A DNA stretch of 64,000 bases from RGIG2206 sp045579085 (lineage in GTDB: Bacteria; Bacillota; Clostridia; Oscillospirales; Acutalibacteraceae). Below, piece by piece: positions 1 to 9,348 of this stretch. The position numbers and the translations under genes were made by a program. The notes beneath the pieces are model-generated. The model ran no database searches and had not been told where the DNA came from. It worked only from the letters and a program-made list of their open reading frames with translations. The stretch covers positions 4,896-68,895 of the forward strand of contig JAZNLO010000030.1 of assembly GCA_045579085.1 (NCBI GenBank), written 5' to 3'. Numbering within the stretch: position 1 is the stretch's first letter; every line of letters begins with the position of its first letter.

Positions 1-50
1 AGCTACAAACATATTATACCATAAAATCTCAAAATTTCAAAACTTTTTAT

Positions 51-79
51 TTGAAAAAAAGCGAGATATTTGATATAAT
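51..79 (+). promoter_or_regulatory. Sigma-A-type promoter for the HAD/miaB run
   Basis: TTGAAA at 51-56 and TATAAT at 74-79 are separated by 17 nt. They lie just upstream of the first gene and are well placed to drive the long housekeeping run. Seen by eye; no start-site data. Confidence 0.75.
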
Positions 80-105
80 GATATATTATTAGGGGGAGTA
101 TGCTT

Positions 106-780
106 ATGAGTAAAATCAAAGCCGTACTGTTTGACCTTGACGGTACGCTTGTTAACACGATAAAGGACCTTGCAAATTCAGTAAACTACGCATTAACTGC
201 TCATTTATTTCCAACCCGCGAGGAGCATGAATACAAATATTTCGTGGGCAACGGAATAGCAAAAATGGTTGAGCGTGCGCTGCCTGAAACGGCTCGTGAC
301 GAAAAAACACTTGCAACCGTACTGGCAACATTTGTGGACTATTACCGCGAGCACTCAATGGATACCACTGCGCCTTATGACGGCATAATTGAGCTTTTAG
401 ATGCAATCAGAGCAAAGGGCATCAAGACTGCAGTTGTCACAAACAAGGCGGATTTAGCTGCAAAGGCAATCGTGCGTCAGATGTTTGGCGAGCGTTTTGA
501 TGAAATAATAGGTCAGGTTGACGGGGTGCCCGTAAAGCCTGACAAGGCTATGCCGATGAAGGTTATGGAAGCGCTCGGTGTAACCCCTGCCGACTGCGTC
601 TTTGTCGGTGATTCAAGCGTAGACGTACAAACAGGAGTCAACTGCGGTGCATATGCGGTTGGCGTGCTGTGGGGCTTTAGAGAAAAGGACGAGCTTGTAT
701 CAAACGGCGCCGCTACAGTTATAGCAAAGCCTTGCGAGCTTTTACAGGTTATATCAGACCTCGACGAAACGGAGGAATAA
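106..780 (+). CDS. HAD-family hydrolase, phosphoglycolate phosphatase-like
   Basis: A 224-residue haloacid dehalogenase-type phosphatase. The nucleophile motif DLDGT lies near the N terminus, TNK is the motif II region, and KPDKAMP followed by VGDSSVDVQTG are motifs III and IV. The helical cap lies between motifs I and II, as in Gph/PpaX-type enzymes that clear 2-phosphoglycolate or pyrophosphate; the substrate cannot be fixed from sequence. An ATG at 100 is also in frame, but the AGGGGGAG site at 91-98 fits the ATG at 106 with normal spacing. The miaB start follows the stop by 2 nt, so the two are co-transcribed. Confidence 0.88.
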   Translation: MSKIKAVLFDLDGTLVNTIKDLANSVNYALTAHLFPTREEHEYKYFVGNGIAKMVERALPETARDEKTLATVLATFVDYYREHSMDTTAPYDGIIELLDAIRAKGIKTAVVTNKADLAAKAIVRQMFGERFDEIIGQVDGVPVKPDKAMPMKVMEALGVTPADCVFVGDSSVDVQTGVNCGAYAVGVLWGFREKDELVSNGAATVIAKPCELLQVISDLDETEE

Positions 781-782
781 AG

Positions 783-2201
783 TTGTCAGGTTATAATACT
801 GCTACTGTTTCTAAAGAGGAAATACATATACAAAACGAATATGCAAAAAAAGCGGCGCCATTGCTTGTTGAACGCTTCGGCAGAACGCCTGTTGCGTATG
901 TGCATTCTTATGGCTGTCAGCAAAATGTAAGCGACGGAGAGCGCATAAAGGGTATGCTTGCTGAGATGGGCTTTTGCTTTAGCGATACCGCAGACGACGC
1001 CGACTTAATTTTGTTTAACACCTGCGCTGTGCGCGGTCACGCTGAGGACAGGGTGTTCGGCAACGTAGGAGCACTTAAGGCGCATAAGCGTCGCCACAAG
1101 GAAAGCATAATCGGCTTATGCGGCTGTATGGTGCAGCAAGAGCACATAGCGCAAAAGATAAGAGAGAGCTATCCGTATGTAAATCTGCTCTTTGGCACAC
1201 ACGTGATACACACTCTGCCGGAGCTGATATACAAGCTGATAACCAAAAATAAACGCATCTTTGAAAAACCTGAGTGTGACGGGGTTATAGCGGAGGGCTT
1301 GCCTGTCAGACGTGATTCTAAGTTCAAGGGCTGGCTGCCGATAATGTACGGCTGCAACAACTTTTGCTCGTACTGCATAGTGCCGTATGTTCGCGGCAGG
1401 GAGCGTTCAAGAGAGCCTGAGGATATTATCAGGGAAGCAAAGCAAATGATAGCGGCGGGGTTTAAGGACATAACGTTGCTTGGTCAAAACGTAAACTCAT
1501 ACGGAAAGGGCGCCGCACACGGAGTCAATTTTGCAAAGCTGCTGAGAATGCTCAACGACCTTGAGGGCAACTTCCAGCTTCGCTTTATGACCTCGCACCC
1601 GAAGGATTGCACAATCGAACTGCTTGATGCGATGCGTGATTGCGATAAGGTTTGTAAGCATTTGCATCTGCCGTTCCAGTCGGGAAATGACAGAGTGCTT
1701 ACCGAGATGAACAGGCATTACAACAGGCAGCATTACCTCTCGCTTATTGAGGCGGCGAGGGAAAGAATGCCTGAAATAAGCCTCACAAGTGACGTAATAG
1801 TGGGCTTTCCGGGTGAAACCTATGAGGAGTTTAAGGACACTTTGTCTTTGGTTGAACAGGTTAAGTTTACATCGCTGTTTACGTTTATATATTCAGCCAG
1901 AGAGGGCACACCTGCCGCAAAGATGAAAGATGAGGTTACCCATAAGGAAAAGGCAAAATGGATGGGAGAACTGCTTGCATTACAGGAAAGAATTGCGGCA
2001 GAGCGCACCGCCTCTTATGTGGGGCAGACGTTCAGGGTGCTCTGCGAGGAGTGGAATGAAGACTCAGTTGCGTTTGGACGTACCCCGTCAAACGTTGGCA
2101 TAACCTTCTCGGGTGGCAAGGAAATGCTCGGCAATTTTGTAGATGTAAAGGTAACAAAAGCGCTCAACTGGGTGCTTGAGGGAGAAATAGTAAACTCCTA
2201 A
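783..2201 (+). CDS. miaB: tRNA-2-methylthio-N6-dimethylallyladenosine synthase MiaB
   Basis: Radical-SAM methylthiotransferase that adds the 2-methylthio group to i6A37 of tRNAs reading UNN codons. From a TTG start the protein is 472 residues. The auxiliary cluster cysteines are at about 45, 81 and 115 in the N-terminal UPF0004 domain. The radical-SAM CxxxCxxC cysteines are at about 191, 195 and 198, and a C-terminal TRAM-like domain follows. The TTG at 783 is chosen because GGAGG at 771-775 lies 7 nt upstream; an upstream start would run deep into the HAD gene. miaA, which makes the substrate i6A, is about 5 kb downstream in the same run. The following gene is YlbF-family, matching the Bacillus ymcB-ymcA pairing. 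Confidence 0.95.
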   Translation: MSGYNTATVSKEEIHIQNEYAKKAAPLLVERFGRTPVAYVHSYGCQQNVSDGERIKGMLAEMGFCFSDTADDADLILFNTCAVRGHAEDRVFGNVGALKAHKRRHKESIIGLCGCMVQQEHIAQKIRESYPYVNLLFGTHVIHTLPELIYKLITKNKRIFEKPECDGVIAEGLPVRRDSKFKGWLPIMYGCNNFCSYCIVPYVRGRERSREPEDIIREAKQMIAAGFKDITLLGQNVNSYGKGAAHGVNFAKLLRMLNDLEGNFQLRFMTSHPKDCTIELLDAMRDCDKVCKHLHLPFQSGNDRVLTEMNRHYNRQHYLSLIEAARERMPEISLTSDVIVGFPGETYEEFKDTLSLVEQVKFTSLFTFIYSAREGTPAAKMKDEVTHKEKAKWMGELLALQERIAAERTASYVGQTFRVLCEEWNEDSVAFGRTPSNVGITFSGGKEMLGNFVDVKVTKALNWVLEGEIVNS

Positions 2202-2240
2202 AAACAGGGGATAATTATAAAAAACAAAAGGAGAAAAGTT

Positions 2241-2645
2241 ATGGATATAATTGCAGCAGCACGTATGCTTGGAAAAGCAATACAGGAGGACGAACGTTTC
2301 AAGGCATATCACAAGGCAAAAATAGCAAACGATACCGATGGTGACCTCCAAAAGCTCATCGGTCAGTTTAACCTTTTGCGTATGCAGATAGACGAGGAAA
2401 TGACCAAAGAGGAAACCGATAAGGAAAAGCTTAAGAAGCTTAACGAGGAGCTTCGCAAAACCTATGCCGATGCTATGGTAAACGAGAATATGCAGGCATA
2501 CACTAAGGCTAAGAACGAGCTTGACGAGGTTGTAAACCGTATGAACGCTATAATCGAGCTGAGCCTCGACGGCGCAGACCCCGATACCTGCGAGCCTGCA
2601 GATGGCTGTACAGGCAGTTGTTCAACTTGCGGCGGTTGCCACTAA
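2241..2645 (+). CDS. YlbF/YmcA-family protein with Cys-rich C-terminal tail
   Basis: A 134-residue, mostly helical protein of the YlbF/YmcA (Com_YlbF) family. In Bacillus, YlbF, YmcA and YaaT form a complex that influences RNase Y-dependent mRNA processing and development and has been reported to carry 4Fe-4S clusters. Here the helical body ends near residue 110 and is followed by a tail with five cysteines in about 18 residues (pattern C-x5-C-x3-C-x2-C-x2-C) plus a terminal His. The spacing is suited to metal or Fe-S binding, which is inference. It lies 39 nt after miaB with its own AAAGGAG site and is followed by mutS, as in Bacillus miaB-ymcA-mutS-mutL. Which paralogue it represents is not certain. 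Confidence 0.85.
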   Translation: MDIIAAARMLGKAIQEDERFKAYHKAKIANDTDGDLQKLIGQFNLLRMQIDEEMTKEETDKEKLKKLNEELRKTYADAMVNENMQAYTKAKNELDEVVNRMNAIIELSLDGADPDTCEPADGCTGSCSTCGGCH

Positions 2646-2688
2646 GCTTTAATAACAGCAAGGATATTTAAAAACTCGGAGGAAAACA

Positions 2689-5298
2689 ATGGCTGAGCTG
2701 TCACCTATGATGCAACAATATATGCAGATAAAAGAGCAGAATCCCAACTCAATTCTGTTCTTCCGTCTGGGCGACTTCTATGAAATGTTTTTTGACGATG
2801 CAGTGGTAGCTTCTAAGGAGCTTGAGCTTGTGTTGACAGGCAGAGACTGCGGTCAAAAGGAAAGAGCGCCAATGTGCGGAGTGCCGTTTCACAGCTATGA
2901 AAGTTATGTTTCAAAGCTTGTTGAGCGGGGCTACAAGGTAGCAATCTGCGAGCAGACTGAAGACCCTGCAAAGACAAAGGGTCTTGTTAAGCGTGACGTT
3001 GTCAGGGTAATCACACCCGGTACGGTTATAGAGGACAGTATGCTCGATGAATCACGCAACAACTTTTTATGCTCGGTTTATCTGGGCACAAACGAGGCGG
3101 GAGTATGCTTTGTTGACGCATCAACAGGTGCATTGCACCTTACCAGATTAGAGGGGGACAGCCTCTCAGCGAAGGTGATAGGTGAGCTTGCCAGATTTCA
3201 ACCGTCTGAGGTAATACTCAACCCCTTAGCATCAATGGACGAGGGAATCACAGGCTTTATTACCACAAGGCTTGAGTGCAGAAGCGAGCCGAGAGCAGAA
3301 AGCGAGTTTGACAAGGAAACCTGTGGGGAGCTTGTGTGCAAGCATTTTGACAGCACGCTTGAGAAGCTGGGCATCGGTTCAGACACAGCAGAGCTTTCAG
3401 CTATAGGCGTAGCGCTCAATTATCTTTATGAAACTAAGCGTACGGGACTTGGCAGTATCAATACCGTAAATGTTTATACCGAAGCGCAGTATATGCGTCT
3501 GGACTTGTCTACACGCTATAATTTAGAGCTTGCGCAAACTATGCGTTCTCGCAGTCAGCGTGGCTCGTTGCTCAATGTAATCGACAAAACCCGCACCGCT
3601 ATGGGTAAGCGACTTATCCGTTCGTGGCTTGAGCGCCCGTTGCTCCAGCCCGCCGCAATCCTTTCCCGTCAAAACGGCGTTGAGGACCTGTTTAACGCTC
3701 CAATGCAAAGAGGAGAGCTGATGAACGCTCTGACAGGCGTATATGACCTTGAAAGGCTGATGTCGAGAGTGCTGTACGGCAGCGTATCGCCAAAGGAACT
3801 GCGTGCGCTTTCGTCAACCTTGAGCCATTTGCCTGACATCAGAGGCCTGATTTGTCTGATGCCGTCATCAATTATCAATTCTATATACAACCAGATTGAC
3901 GAGCTTAAAGACGTAAAGGAGCTTATTGATTCGGCAATCTCAGATGAAGCACCCGCCACCTTGAAGGACGGAGGCGTCATTCGTGACGGGTATAGCGAGG
4001 AGATTGACTTGCTGCGTGCAGACCTTAAGGACGGACGTGGCTTCATCGCCAGAATCGAGAACGAGGAAAAAGAGAAAACAGGAATTAAAAACCTGCGTAT
4101 AAAATACAATAAGGTTTTCGGATATTGCATAGAGGTTACCAATTCCTATAAGGATATGGTGCCTGAAAGATATATAAGAAAGCAAACGCTTACAAACTGC
4201 GAGCGTTACATAACAGAAGAATTAAAAGAAACAGAAGCACGAGTGCTCGGTGCGAAGGACAGGCTTGAGCGATTAGAGTACGAGGTGTTTGACGCAGTGC
4301 GCACGTCTGTTGCGCAGCAGCTTGTCAGGATACAGGATACCGCAGCAGCAGTTGCAAGGCTTGACGTTTTGTGCTCGTTTGCGCAAGCCGCCGACGAGAA
4401 TAATTATGTCAGACCCAATATAAACATAAACGGCAAAATAACCATTAAAAACGGCAGACATCCTGTTGTGGAGAGCATACTCAAAATGCCCTTTGTGCCT
4501 AACGACACGCATCTTGATATGAACGCTGACAGGTGCGCCATCATAACAGGACCCAATATGGCGGGTAAATCCACCTATATGCGTCAGGTTGCGATAATCA
4601 CACTTATGGCTCAGGCGGGCTCATTTGTGCCGGCAGAGTCGGCGGACATTGGCATAGTTGACGCTATATTCACAAGAGTTGGAGCGTCCGATGACTTGTC
4701 GGCAGGCCAGTCCACATTTATGGTGGAGATGAGTGAGGTTGCGAATATCCTCGAAAACGCAACGAAGGACAGCTTGCTTGTGTTTGACGAGATAGGTCGA
4801 GGCACAAGCACGTATGATGGCATGGCGATTGCACGCAGTGTACTCGAGTATGTGTGCGACCGTAAAAAGCTCGGCGCAAAGACGTTGTTTGCAACGCATT
4901 ACCACGAGCTGACCTCGCTTGATGCAGAGCTTGACGGGGTGCGCAACTACAACACCTCTGTCAAGAAGCGCGGCGACGATATAACCTTCTTGCGCCGCAT
5001 CGTAAAGGGCGCAGCAGACGGAAGCTACGGTATTGAGGTTGCAAAGCTTGCGGGTATACCCGATGAGGTTATCACACGAGCCAGAACAATACTTCACTCC
5101 ATAGAAAATGACGAGGCGATAGCGGTTCCGAAATCAGCCGCTAAGCGTTCAACTTTAGACGATGCACCAATAACAATAACCGATAACGCTGTAACGCAGC
5201 TTATTGAAGAACTAAAAATACTTGATATAAACACGCTCACGCCTATAGAGTCTATGAAGCTGCTCTATGAGCTGACTGACAGGGCGAAGGAGCTTTAA
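2689..5298 (+). CDS. mutS: DNA mismatch repair protein MutS
   Basis: Mismatch-recognition ATPase, 869 residues, normal length for the family. The N-terminal mismatch-contact motif GDFYEMF is present, followed by connector, lever and clamp regions. The ATPase Walker A GPNMAGKST starts near residue 621, the Walker B/signature region DEIGRGTSTYDG follows, and THYHEL is the switch segment. It is preceded by a clear GGAGG site and followed 18 nt later by mutL, so recognition and endonuclease partners are made together. No truncation or missing motif. Confidence 0.98.
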   Translation: MAELSPMMQQYMQIKEQNPNSILFFRLGDFYEMFFDDAVVASKELELVLTGRDCGQKERAPMCGVPFHSYESYVSKLVERGYKVAICEQTEDPAKTKGLVKRDVVRVITPGTVIEDSMLDESRNNFLCSVYLGTNEAGVCFVDASTGALHLTRLEGDSLSAKVIGELARFQPSEVILNPLASMDEGITGFITTRLECRSEPRAESEFDKETCGELVCKHFDSTLEKLGIGSDTAELSAIGVALNYLYETKRTGLGSINTVNVYTEAQYMRLDLSTRYNLELAQTMRSRSQRGSLLNVIDKTRTAMGKRLIRSWLERPLLQPAAILSRQNGVEDLFNAPMQRGELMNALTGVYDLERLMSRVLYGSVSPKELRALSSTLSHLPDIRGLICLMPSSIINSIYNQIDELKDVKELIDSAISDEAPATLKDGGVIRDGYSEEIDLLRADLKDGRGFIARIENEEKEKTGIKNLRIKYNKVFGYCIEVTNSYKDMVPERYIRKQTLTNCERYITEELKETEARVLGAKDRLERLEYEVFDAVRTSVAQQLVRIQDTAAAVARLDVLCSFAQAADENNYVRPNININGKITIKNGRHPVVESILKMPFVPNDTHLDMNADRCAIITGPNMAGKSTYMRQVAIITLMAQAGSFVPAESADIGIVDAIFTRVGASDDLSAGQSTFMVEMSEVANILENATKDSLLVFDEIGRGTSTYDGMAIARSVLEYVCDRKKLGAKTLFATHYHELTSLDAELDGVRNYNTSVKKRGDDITFLRRIVKGAADGSYGIEVAKLAGIPDEVITRARTILHSIENDEAIAVPKSAAKRSTLDDAPITITDNAVTQLIEELKILDINTLTPIESMKLLYELTDRAKEL

Positions 5299-5316
5299 CG
5301 GAAGGAGGGCGCACAA

Positions 5317-7206
5317 ATGCCCGTAAAAGTGCTTGATAAACATGTGGCAGAGCTTATCGCAGCAGGCGAGGTGGTTGAGCGCCCGTCATCTGTGATAAAG
5401 GAGCTTGTAGAAAACTCCATTGATGCCGGCGCAAAAACCATAACGGTTGAGATAAAAAACGGCGGCATAACCTATATGAGAATAACCGATGATGGCTGCG
5501 GCATACCTGCAGACGAAGTACCTGTAGCATTTTTGCGCCACGCCACCAGCAAGGTATCAACCGAGCTTGACCTTACCAAAATAGGCACGCTCGGCTTCAG
5601 AGGTGAAGCGTTAGCGTCTATTGCCGCAGTTGCAAGGGTTGATATGCTCACAGCAGTTGAGAACGAGGTAGGCACAGCCTACTCAATTCACGGCGGTCAA
5701 GAGGTTTCCTATACAGAGGCAGGCTGCCCCAAGGGCACAACTATTATAGTGCGTGACTTGTTTTACAACACACCTGCCCGTATGAAGTTTTTGAAAAAGG
5801 ACGTGTCGGAGGCAAACTCTGTCGCAGGCGTAATCGACAGAATGGCGCTTTCGCATCCCGAAATATCGTTCAGATTTATTCGTGACGGCAAACAGGTGCT
5901 CACCACCTCTGGCAGAGGCGGAATAGAATCGGCAGTTTATGCGGTTTACGGCAGAGAGTTTTCGGGCGGTATGCTCAGACTTGATTATTCTGTCGGCGGC
6001 ATAACTGTAAGGGGACTTATATGCAAGCCGTCTGAGGCAAGAAAAAGCCGCAGTATGCAGCACTTCTTCATAAACGGGCGCTACGTTAAGTCTAAAACAA
6101 TGATGGCGGCGCTTGAGCAAGCCTATAAGAGTATGATAATGGTGGGCAGATTCCCGTCTTGCGTTATGTTTATGACTATGCCTTATGGGGACGTGGACAT
6201 AAATGTTCACCCCGCTAAGATAGAGTGCCGTTTTGTAAATGAGAAGTCAGTTTACGATGCCGTGTATTACGGGGTTAAGGACACTCTGCAAAAGGACAAT
6301 CTAAGGGAAGAGGTAAAGCTCCCCGAAGCCGCAACGCAGATAAAGACACCGCTTAATCCGTTCCGCTCGGTTTATGCAACAGGCAACGAGAATGCTACTC
6401 AGCTCGGTTTACATAATATTGCAAAGCCGATGGGCACAACTGAGCATCCCGTTGCAAAAATGCCTGTATATCAGGCACCCGCAACAAATCTTGGCGCAAG
6501 CGCATCCTCTATACGTGTGAGCGAGCCTGTTGAAGTGTATGAAACCGCCTCGCAAAAGCCAAGCACAGACACTGCGCTTGGTTTAACGCAGAAGGAAGAA
6601 GTAAGCGTTGAGCCTGAGGTGATTGAATCAGCCTCGCCTGAGGTTGACATAAAACTGGTCGGAGAGGTGTTCAACACCTACGTTATAGTAGAACACGGCG
6701 ACGAACTTTTGCTCATAGACAAGCACGCCGCACACGAGCGTATGCTTTATGAGCAGTTAAAATCAACAGAAAACAAGGATTCTCAGCTGCTAATTGAGCC
6801 TGAGGCTATTACGCTTTCAAAAGAGGAATACACAGCGATTGTTGAGAACATTGATAAAATAAGTGAAACAGGCTTCGAAATCGAAGAGTTCGGCAACGGC
6901 TGCCTGCTTGTAAGGGCTGTGCCCGCCATACTTGCCGATTGCAACATAAATCAGCTTGTTACAGAGATAGCCGCAGGCTTTATTGAGCACAAAAACAGCG
7001 TTGAAATAGACCATCTCGACTGGCTATATCACAATATGGCGTGCCGCGCCGCAGTCAAGGGCGGAGACCGTTCGGGCGAAGACCTTTTGGTTATCGCCAA
7101 GCGGATTGCGTTAAGCGACGATATACGTTACTGTCCGCACGGCAGACCTGTTGCATTCCGCTTAACACGCAAGGAATTGGAGAAGCAGTTTGGCAGGCAA
7201 GGATAA
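5317..7206 (+). CDS. mutL: DNA mismatch repair protein MutL (endonuclease type)
   Basis: A 629-residue GHKL ATPase that couples MutS recognition to strand incision. The N-terminal ATPase motifs ELVENSIDAG, DDGCGI and GFRGEAL are present. A low-complexity linker spans roughly residues 330-440. The C-terminal metal-site motif DKHAAHERMLYE starts near residue 468 and CPHGRP is close to the end, so this is the nicking type of MutL used by bacteria without MutH. The Gln often found in this motif is Lys here. The 3' end overlaps miaA by 17 nt. Confidence 0.97.
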   Translation: MPVKVLDKHVAELIAAGEVVERPSSVIKELVENSIDAGAKTITVEIKNGGITYMRITDDGCGIPADEVPVAFLRHATSKVSTELDLTKIGTLGFRGEALASIAAVARVDMLTAVENEVGTAYSIHGGQEVSYTEAGCPKGTTIIVRDLFYNTPARMKFLKKDVSEANSVAGVIDRMALSHPEISFRFIRDGKQVLTTSGRGGIESAVYAVYGREFSGGMLRLDYSVGGITVRGLICKPSEARKSRSMQHFFINGRYVKSKTMMAALEQAYKSMIMVGRFPSCVMFMTMPYGDVDINVHPAKIECRFVNEKSVYDAVYYGVKDTLQKDNLREEVKLPEAATQIKTPLNPFRSVYATGNENATQLGLHNIAKPMGTTEHPVAKMPVYQAPATNLGASASSIRVSEPVEVYETASQKPSTDTALGLTQKEEVSVEPEVIESASPEVDIKLVGEVFNTYVIVEHGDELLLIDKHAAHERMLYEQLKSTENKDSQLLIEPEAITLSKEEYTAIVENIDKISETGFEIEEFGNGCLLVRAVPAILADCNINQLVTEIAAGFIEHKNSVEIDHLDWLYHNMACRAAVKGGDRSGEDLLVIAKRIALSDDIRYCPHGRPVAFRLTRKELEKQFGRQG

Positions 7207-8128
7207 GATAAAGCTAATCGCCGTAGTCGGACCCACAGCATCGGGCAAGACAGCGCTTGGAGTCGAGCTTGCAAAGGCGCTTGACGGCGAGATTGTGTCC
7301 TGTGATTCAATGCAGGTATACAAGGGAATGGATATTGCAACCGCTAAGCCAACGAAAGAGGAAACCTCACAGGCGAAGCATCACCTGATAGATTTTGTTG
7401 AGCCAAGCGAGGAGTATAGCGTTGCTTGTTATTGTGCTGATGCAAAAAAGGTGATAACGGATATAGTAAGCCGCAAAAAGCAACCGATAATTGTTGGTGG
7501 AACGGGACTGTATTTTTCTTCGCTTATAGACGGAATCACTTTTGATGATGAAGCTTATGACCCACAGCTCAGAGAGAGCCTTTACAAAGAGGCGGAGGAG
7601 AAAGGCAATCAGGCTTTGCTTGACAGAGTGATGCAGATTGATGCTGAATACGGCGCTAAGCTGCACGTAAACGACCTTAAGCGCATAATAAGAGCGCTGG
7701 AGGTTTATGCTGCAGATAAGGTGAAGATGAGCGAACGTCTTGTACAGTCCAGACTCAGTGAAAGCGACTATGACACAGTAATTATCGGCATAACCTGTAA
7801 GGACCGCGCAAAGCTGTATGACAGGATAAATCAAAGGGTAGACCGAATGGTTGAAGCGGGACTTGTTGATGAGGCGAGAGCGTGTTGCGGTAAGGATATC
7901 GCAACCGCCAATCAGGCAATAGGTCATAAGGAGCTTAAGCCGTATTTTAACGGTGAAGCCACCCTTGAGGATTGCTTGGACAGGCTTAAGATGCAAACGC
8001 GCCGTTATGCAAAGCGTCAGCTTAGCTGGTTCAGGCGCATTGAAAATGTTAATTGGCTCTACGGCGATGAGAGTGAAGACATCGTTGCCGAAGCGTTAAA
8101 GATTATAAAGCAGAAGGAGGAGCAGTGA
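7190..8128 (+). CDS. miaA: tRNA dimethylallyltransferase MiaA
   Basis: Transfers dimethylallyl from DMAPP to A37 of tRNA, making the i6A that MiaB then methylthiolates. It has 312 residues. The P-loop GPTASGKT is at residues 14-21, followed by SCDSMQVYKGMDI and the GGTGLY motif; a C-terminal QTRRYAKRQ(L)SWF segment is typical of the family. It begins at a TTG inside the end of mutL, with GGAGAAG just upstream, so translation is probably coupled to mutL. The stop codon overlaps the start of the next gene. Confidence 0.96.
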   Translation: MAGKDKIKLIAVVGPTASGKTALGVELAKALDGEIVSCDSMQVYKGMDIATAKPTKEETSQAKHHLIDFVEPSEEYSVACYCADAKKVITDIVSRKKQPIIVGGTGLYFSSLIDGITFDDEAYDPQLRESLYKEAEEKGNQALLDRVMQIDAEYGAKLHVNDLKRIIRALEVYAADKVKMSERLVQSRLSESDYDTVIIGITCKDRAKLYDRINQRVDRMVEAGLVDEARACCGKDIATANQAIGHKELKPYFNGEATLEDCLDRLKMQTRRYAKRQLSWFRRIENVNWLYGDESEDIVAEALKIIKQKEEQ

Positions 8129-9348
8129 TGAGTGTATCGTTTCGCAGAATAATGGCGTTACTTGGCGGCATTTTAATACTGGCATATGTTGCTTATCACG
8201 CACTGGTTGTTCCGTATACAAGTGTTAAAACGGAAGCCACCCTCTCCTTCACCGCAAAAGAGATAATAACGGTTTCAGAAACCTATATTATCAGACAGGA
8301 GAATGCCGTAAGCAAATCGGTTGAAGGCGTTTACAGCTACAACGTTGATAACGGAAGTAAGGTTGCAAACGGCGGCACGCTTGCCAATGTCTATTCAAAC
8401 GAAAACGGGGCTCAGGCAAAGCTGAAGATTGAGCAGCTCGACAGGCAGATAGAAAACCTTGAAAAGCTGCATAGTATGAGCAGTGACATAGTTGTTTCGG
8501 TTGACCAGATTGACAAGCAGCTCGACTCAACTCTTATAGAGGTTCTCAATCTCTCGTCAGACGGGGATTACAGCAATATCGCTGACGGGGTTGAGGACTA
8601 TCTGACGCTTCTAAATCGTAGACTTTCGGTAACGGGCGGCGGCAACGATTTCTCGTTGCAGATTGCGCAGCTAAAGGATGAGCGCAGTAGACTCGAATCA
8701 TCTGCAAACAACACTGTAGCCAATGTAACTGCCCCCTGCTCAGGCTATTTTGTATCGTCGGTTGACGGCTATGAAAACGAACTCAACCCCGATATAATCA
8801 ACGATTTAACACCCGAACGCTTTAGCAAAATCAGCGCAGATAAGGGTATGAAAACAGACGATTATGTGGGCAAGGTTGTAAGCGATATGCAGTGGTATAT
8901 TGCGTGCAAGGTGAGCTTTGAGGAGTCGCTTAAGTTCAGCGTGGGCAAGCAGTTATCAATTGAAATGCCTACAACGTCGGCAGACGAGGTGCCTGTCACA
9001 GTTGAGTGCGTAAACAAGAGCGCAGATATGTCTGACGCTGTGGTGGTTTTTAAATGCAGTTATATGAACGCAGACCTCTCAAAACTGCGCTCTCCAACAG
9101 TCAGAATAATAATGAGTCGCAAGGAAGGCTTGCGTGTAAGCAACGATGCAATCAGGGTTGAAGACGGCAAGAAGGGCGTGTATGTATCTATCGGCTCAGT
9201 GCTGCACTTCACACCCGTTGAGGTAATATACAGCGGTAACGGCTACGTGGTATGCAAAAAGGCAGACCCTCTCGGTGAGGGACTGCACTTGTACGACGAT
9301 GTTGTGGTTAAGGGGAAAAACTTGTATGATGGAAAACCTGTTGAATAG
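8128..9348 (+). CDS. HlyD-like membrane fusion (adaptor) protein, orphan
   Basis: A 406-residue protein with one N-terminal transmembrane segment (about residues 8-28), then a lipoyl/barrel-sandwich half, a short coiled-coil hairpin (about 105-195) and a beta-barrel C-terminal half. This is the layout of HlyD/AcrA-type adaptors. No ABC or RND partner lies nearby. The gene is buried in the mismatch-repair and cell-division run, where its start ATG overlaps the miaA stop; GTG at 8125 is an alternative, but AAGGAGG at 8114-8120 fits 8128. The link to envelope or division function is inferred from position only. Confidence 0.75.
   Translation: MSVSFRRIMALLGGILILAYVAYHALVVPYTSVKTEATLSFTAKEIITVSETYIIRQENAVSKSVEGVYSYNVDNGSKVANGGTLANVYSNENGAQAKLKIEQLDRQIENLEKLHSMSSDIVVSVDQIDKQLDSTLIEVLNLSSDGDYSNIADGVEDYLTLLNRRLSVTGGGNDFSLQIAQLKDERSRLESSANNTVANVTAPCSGYFVSSVDGYENELNPDIINDLTPERFSKISADKGMKTDDYVGKVVSDMQWYIACKVSFEESLKFSVGKQLSIEMPTTSADEVPVTVECVNKSADMSDAVVVFKCSYMNADLSKLRSPTVRIIMSRKEGLRVSNDAIRVEDGKKGVYVSIGSVLHFTPVEVIYSGNGYVVCKKADPLGEGLHLYDDVVVKGKNLYDGKPVE

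Noticed and set aside
3669..4142. Long open frames antisense to mutS, also those antisense to livG (27415-28125) and the last lipoprotein (63173-63865)
   Set aside because: They lie opposite well-supported genes, show no family motifs and have no ribosome sites; they are shadows of codon bias.
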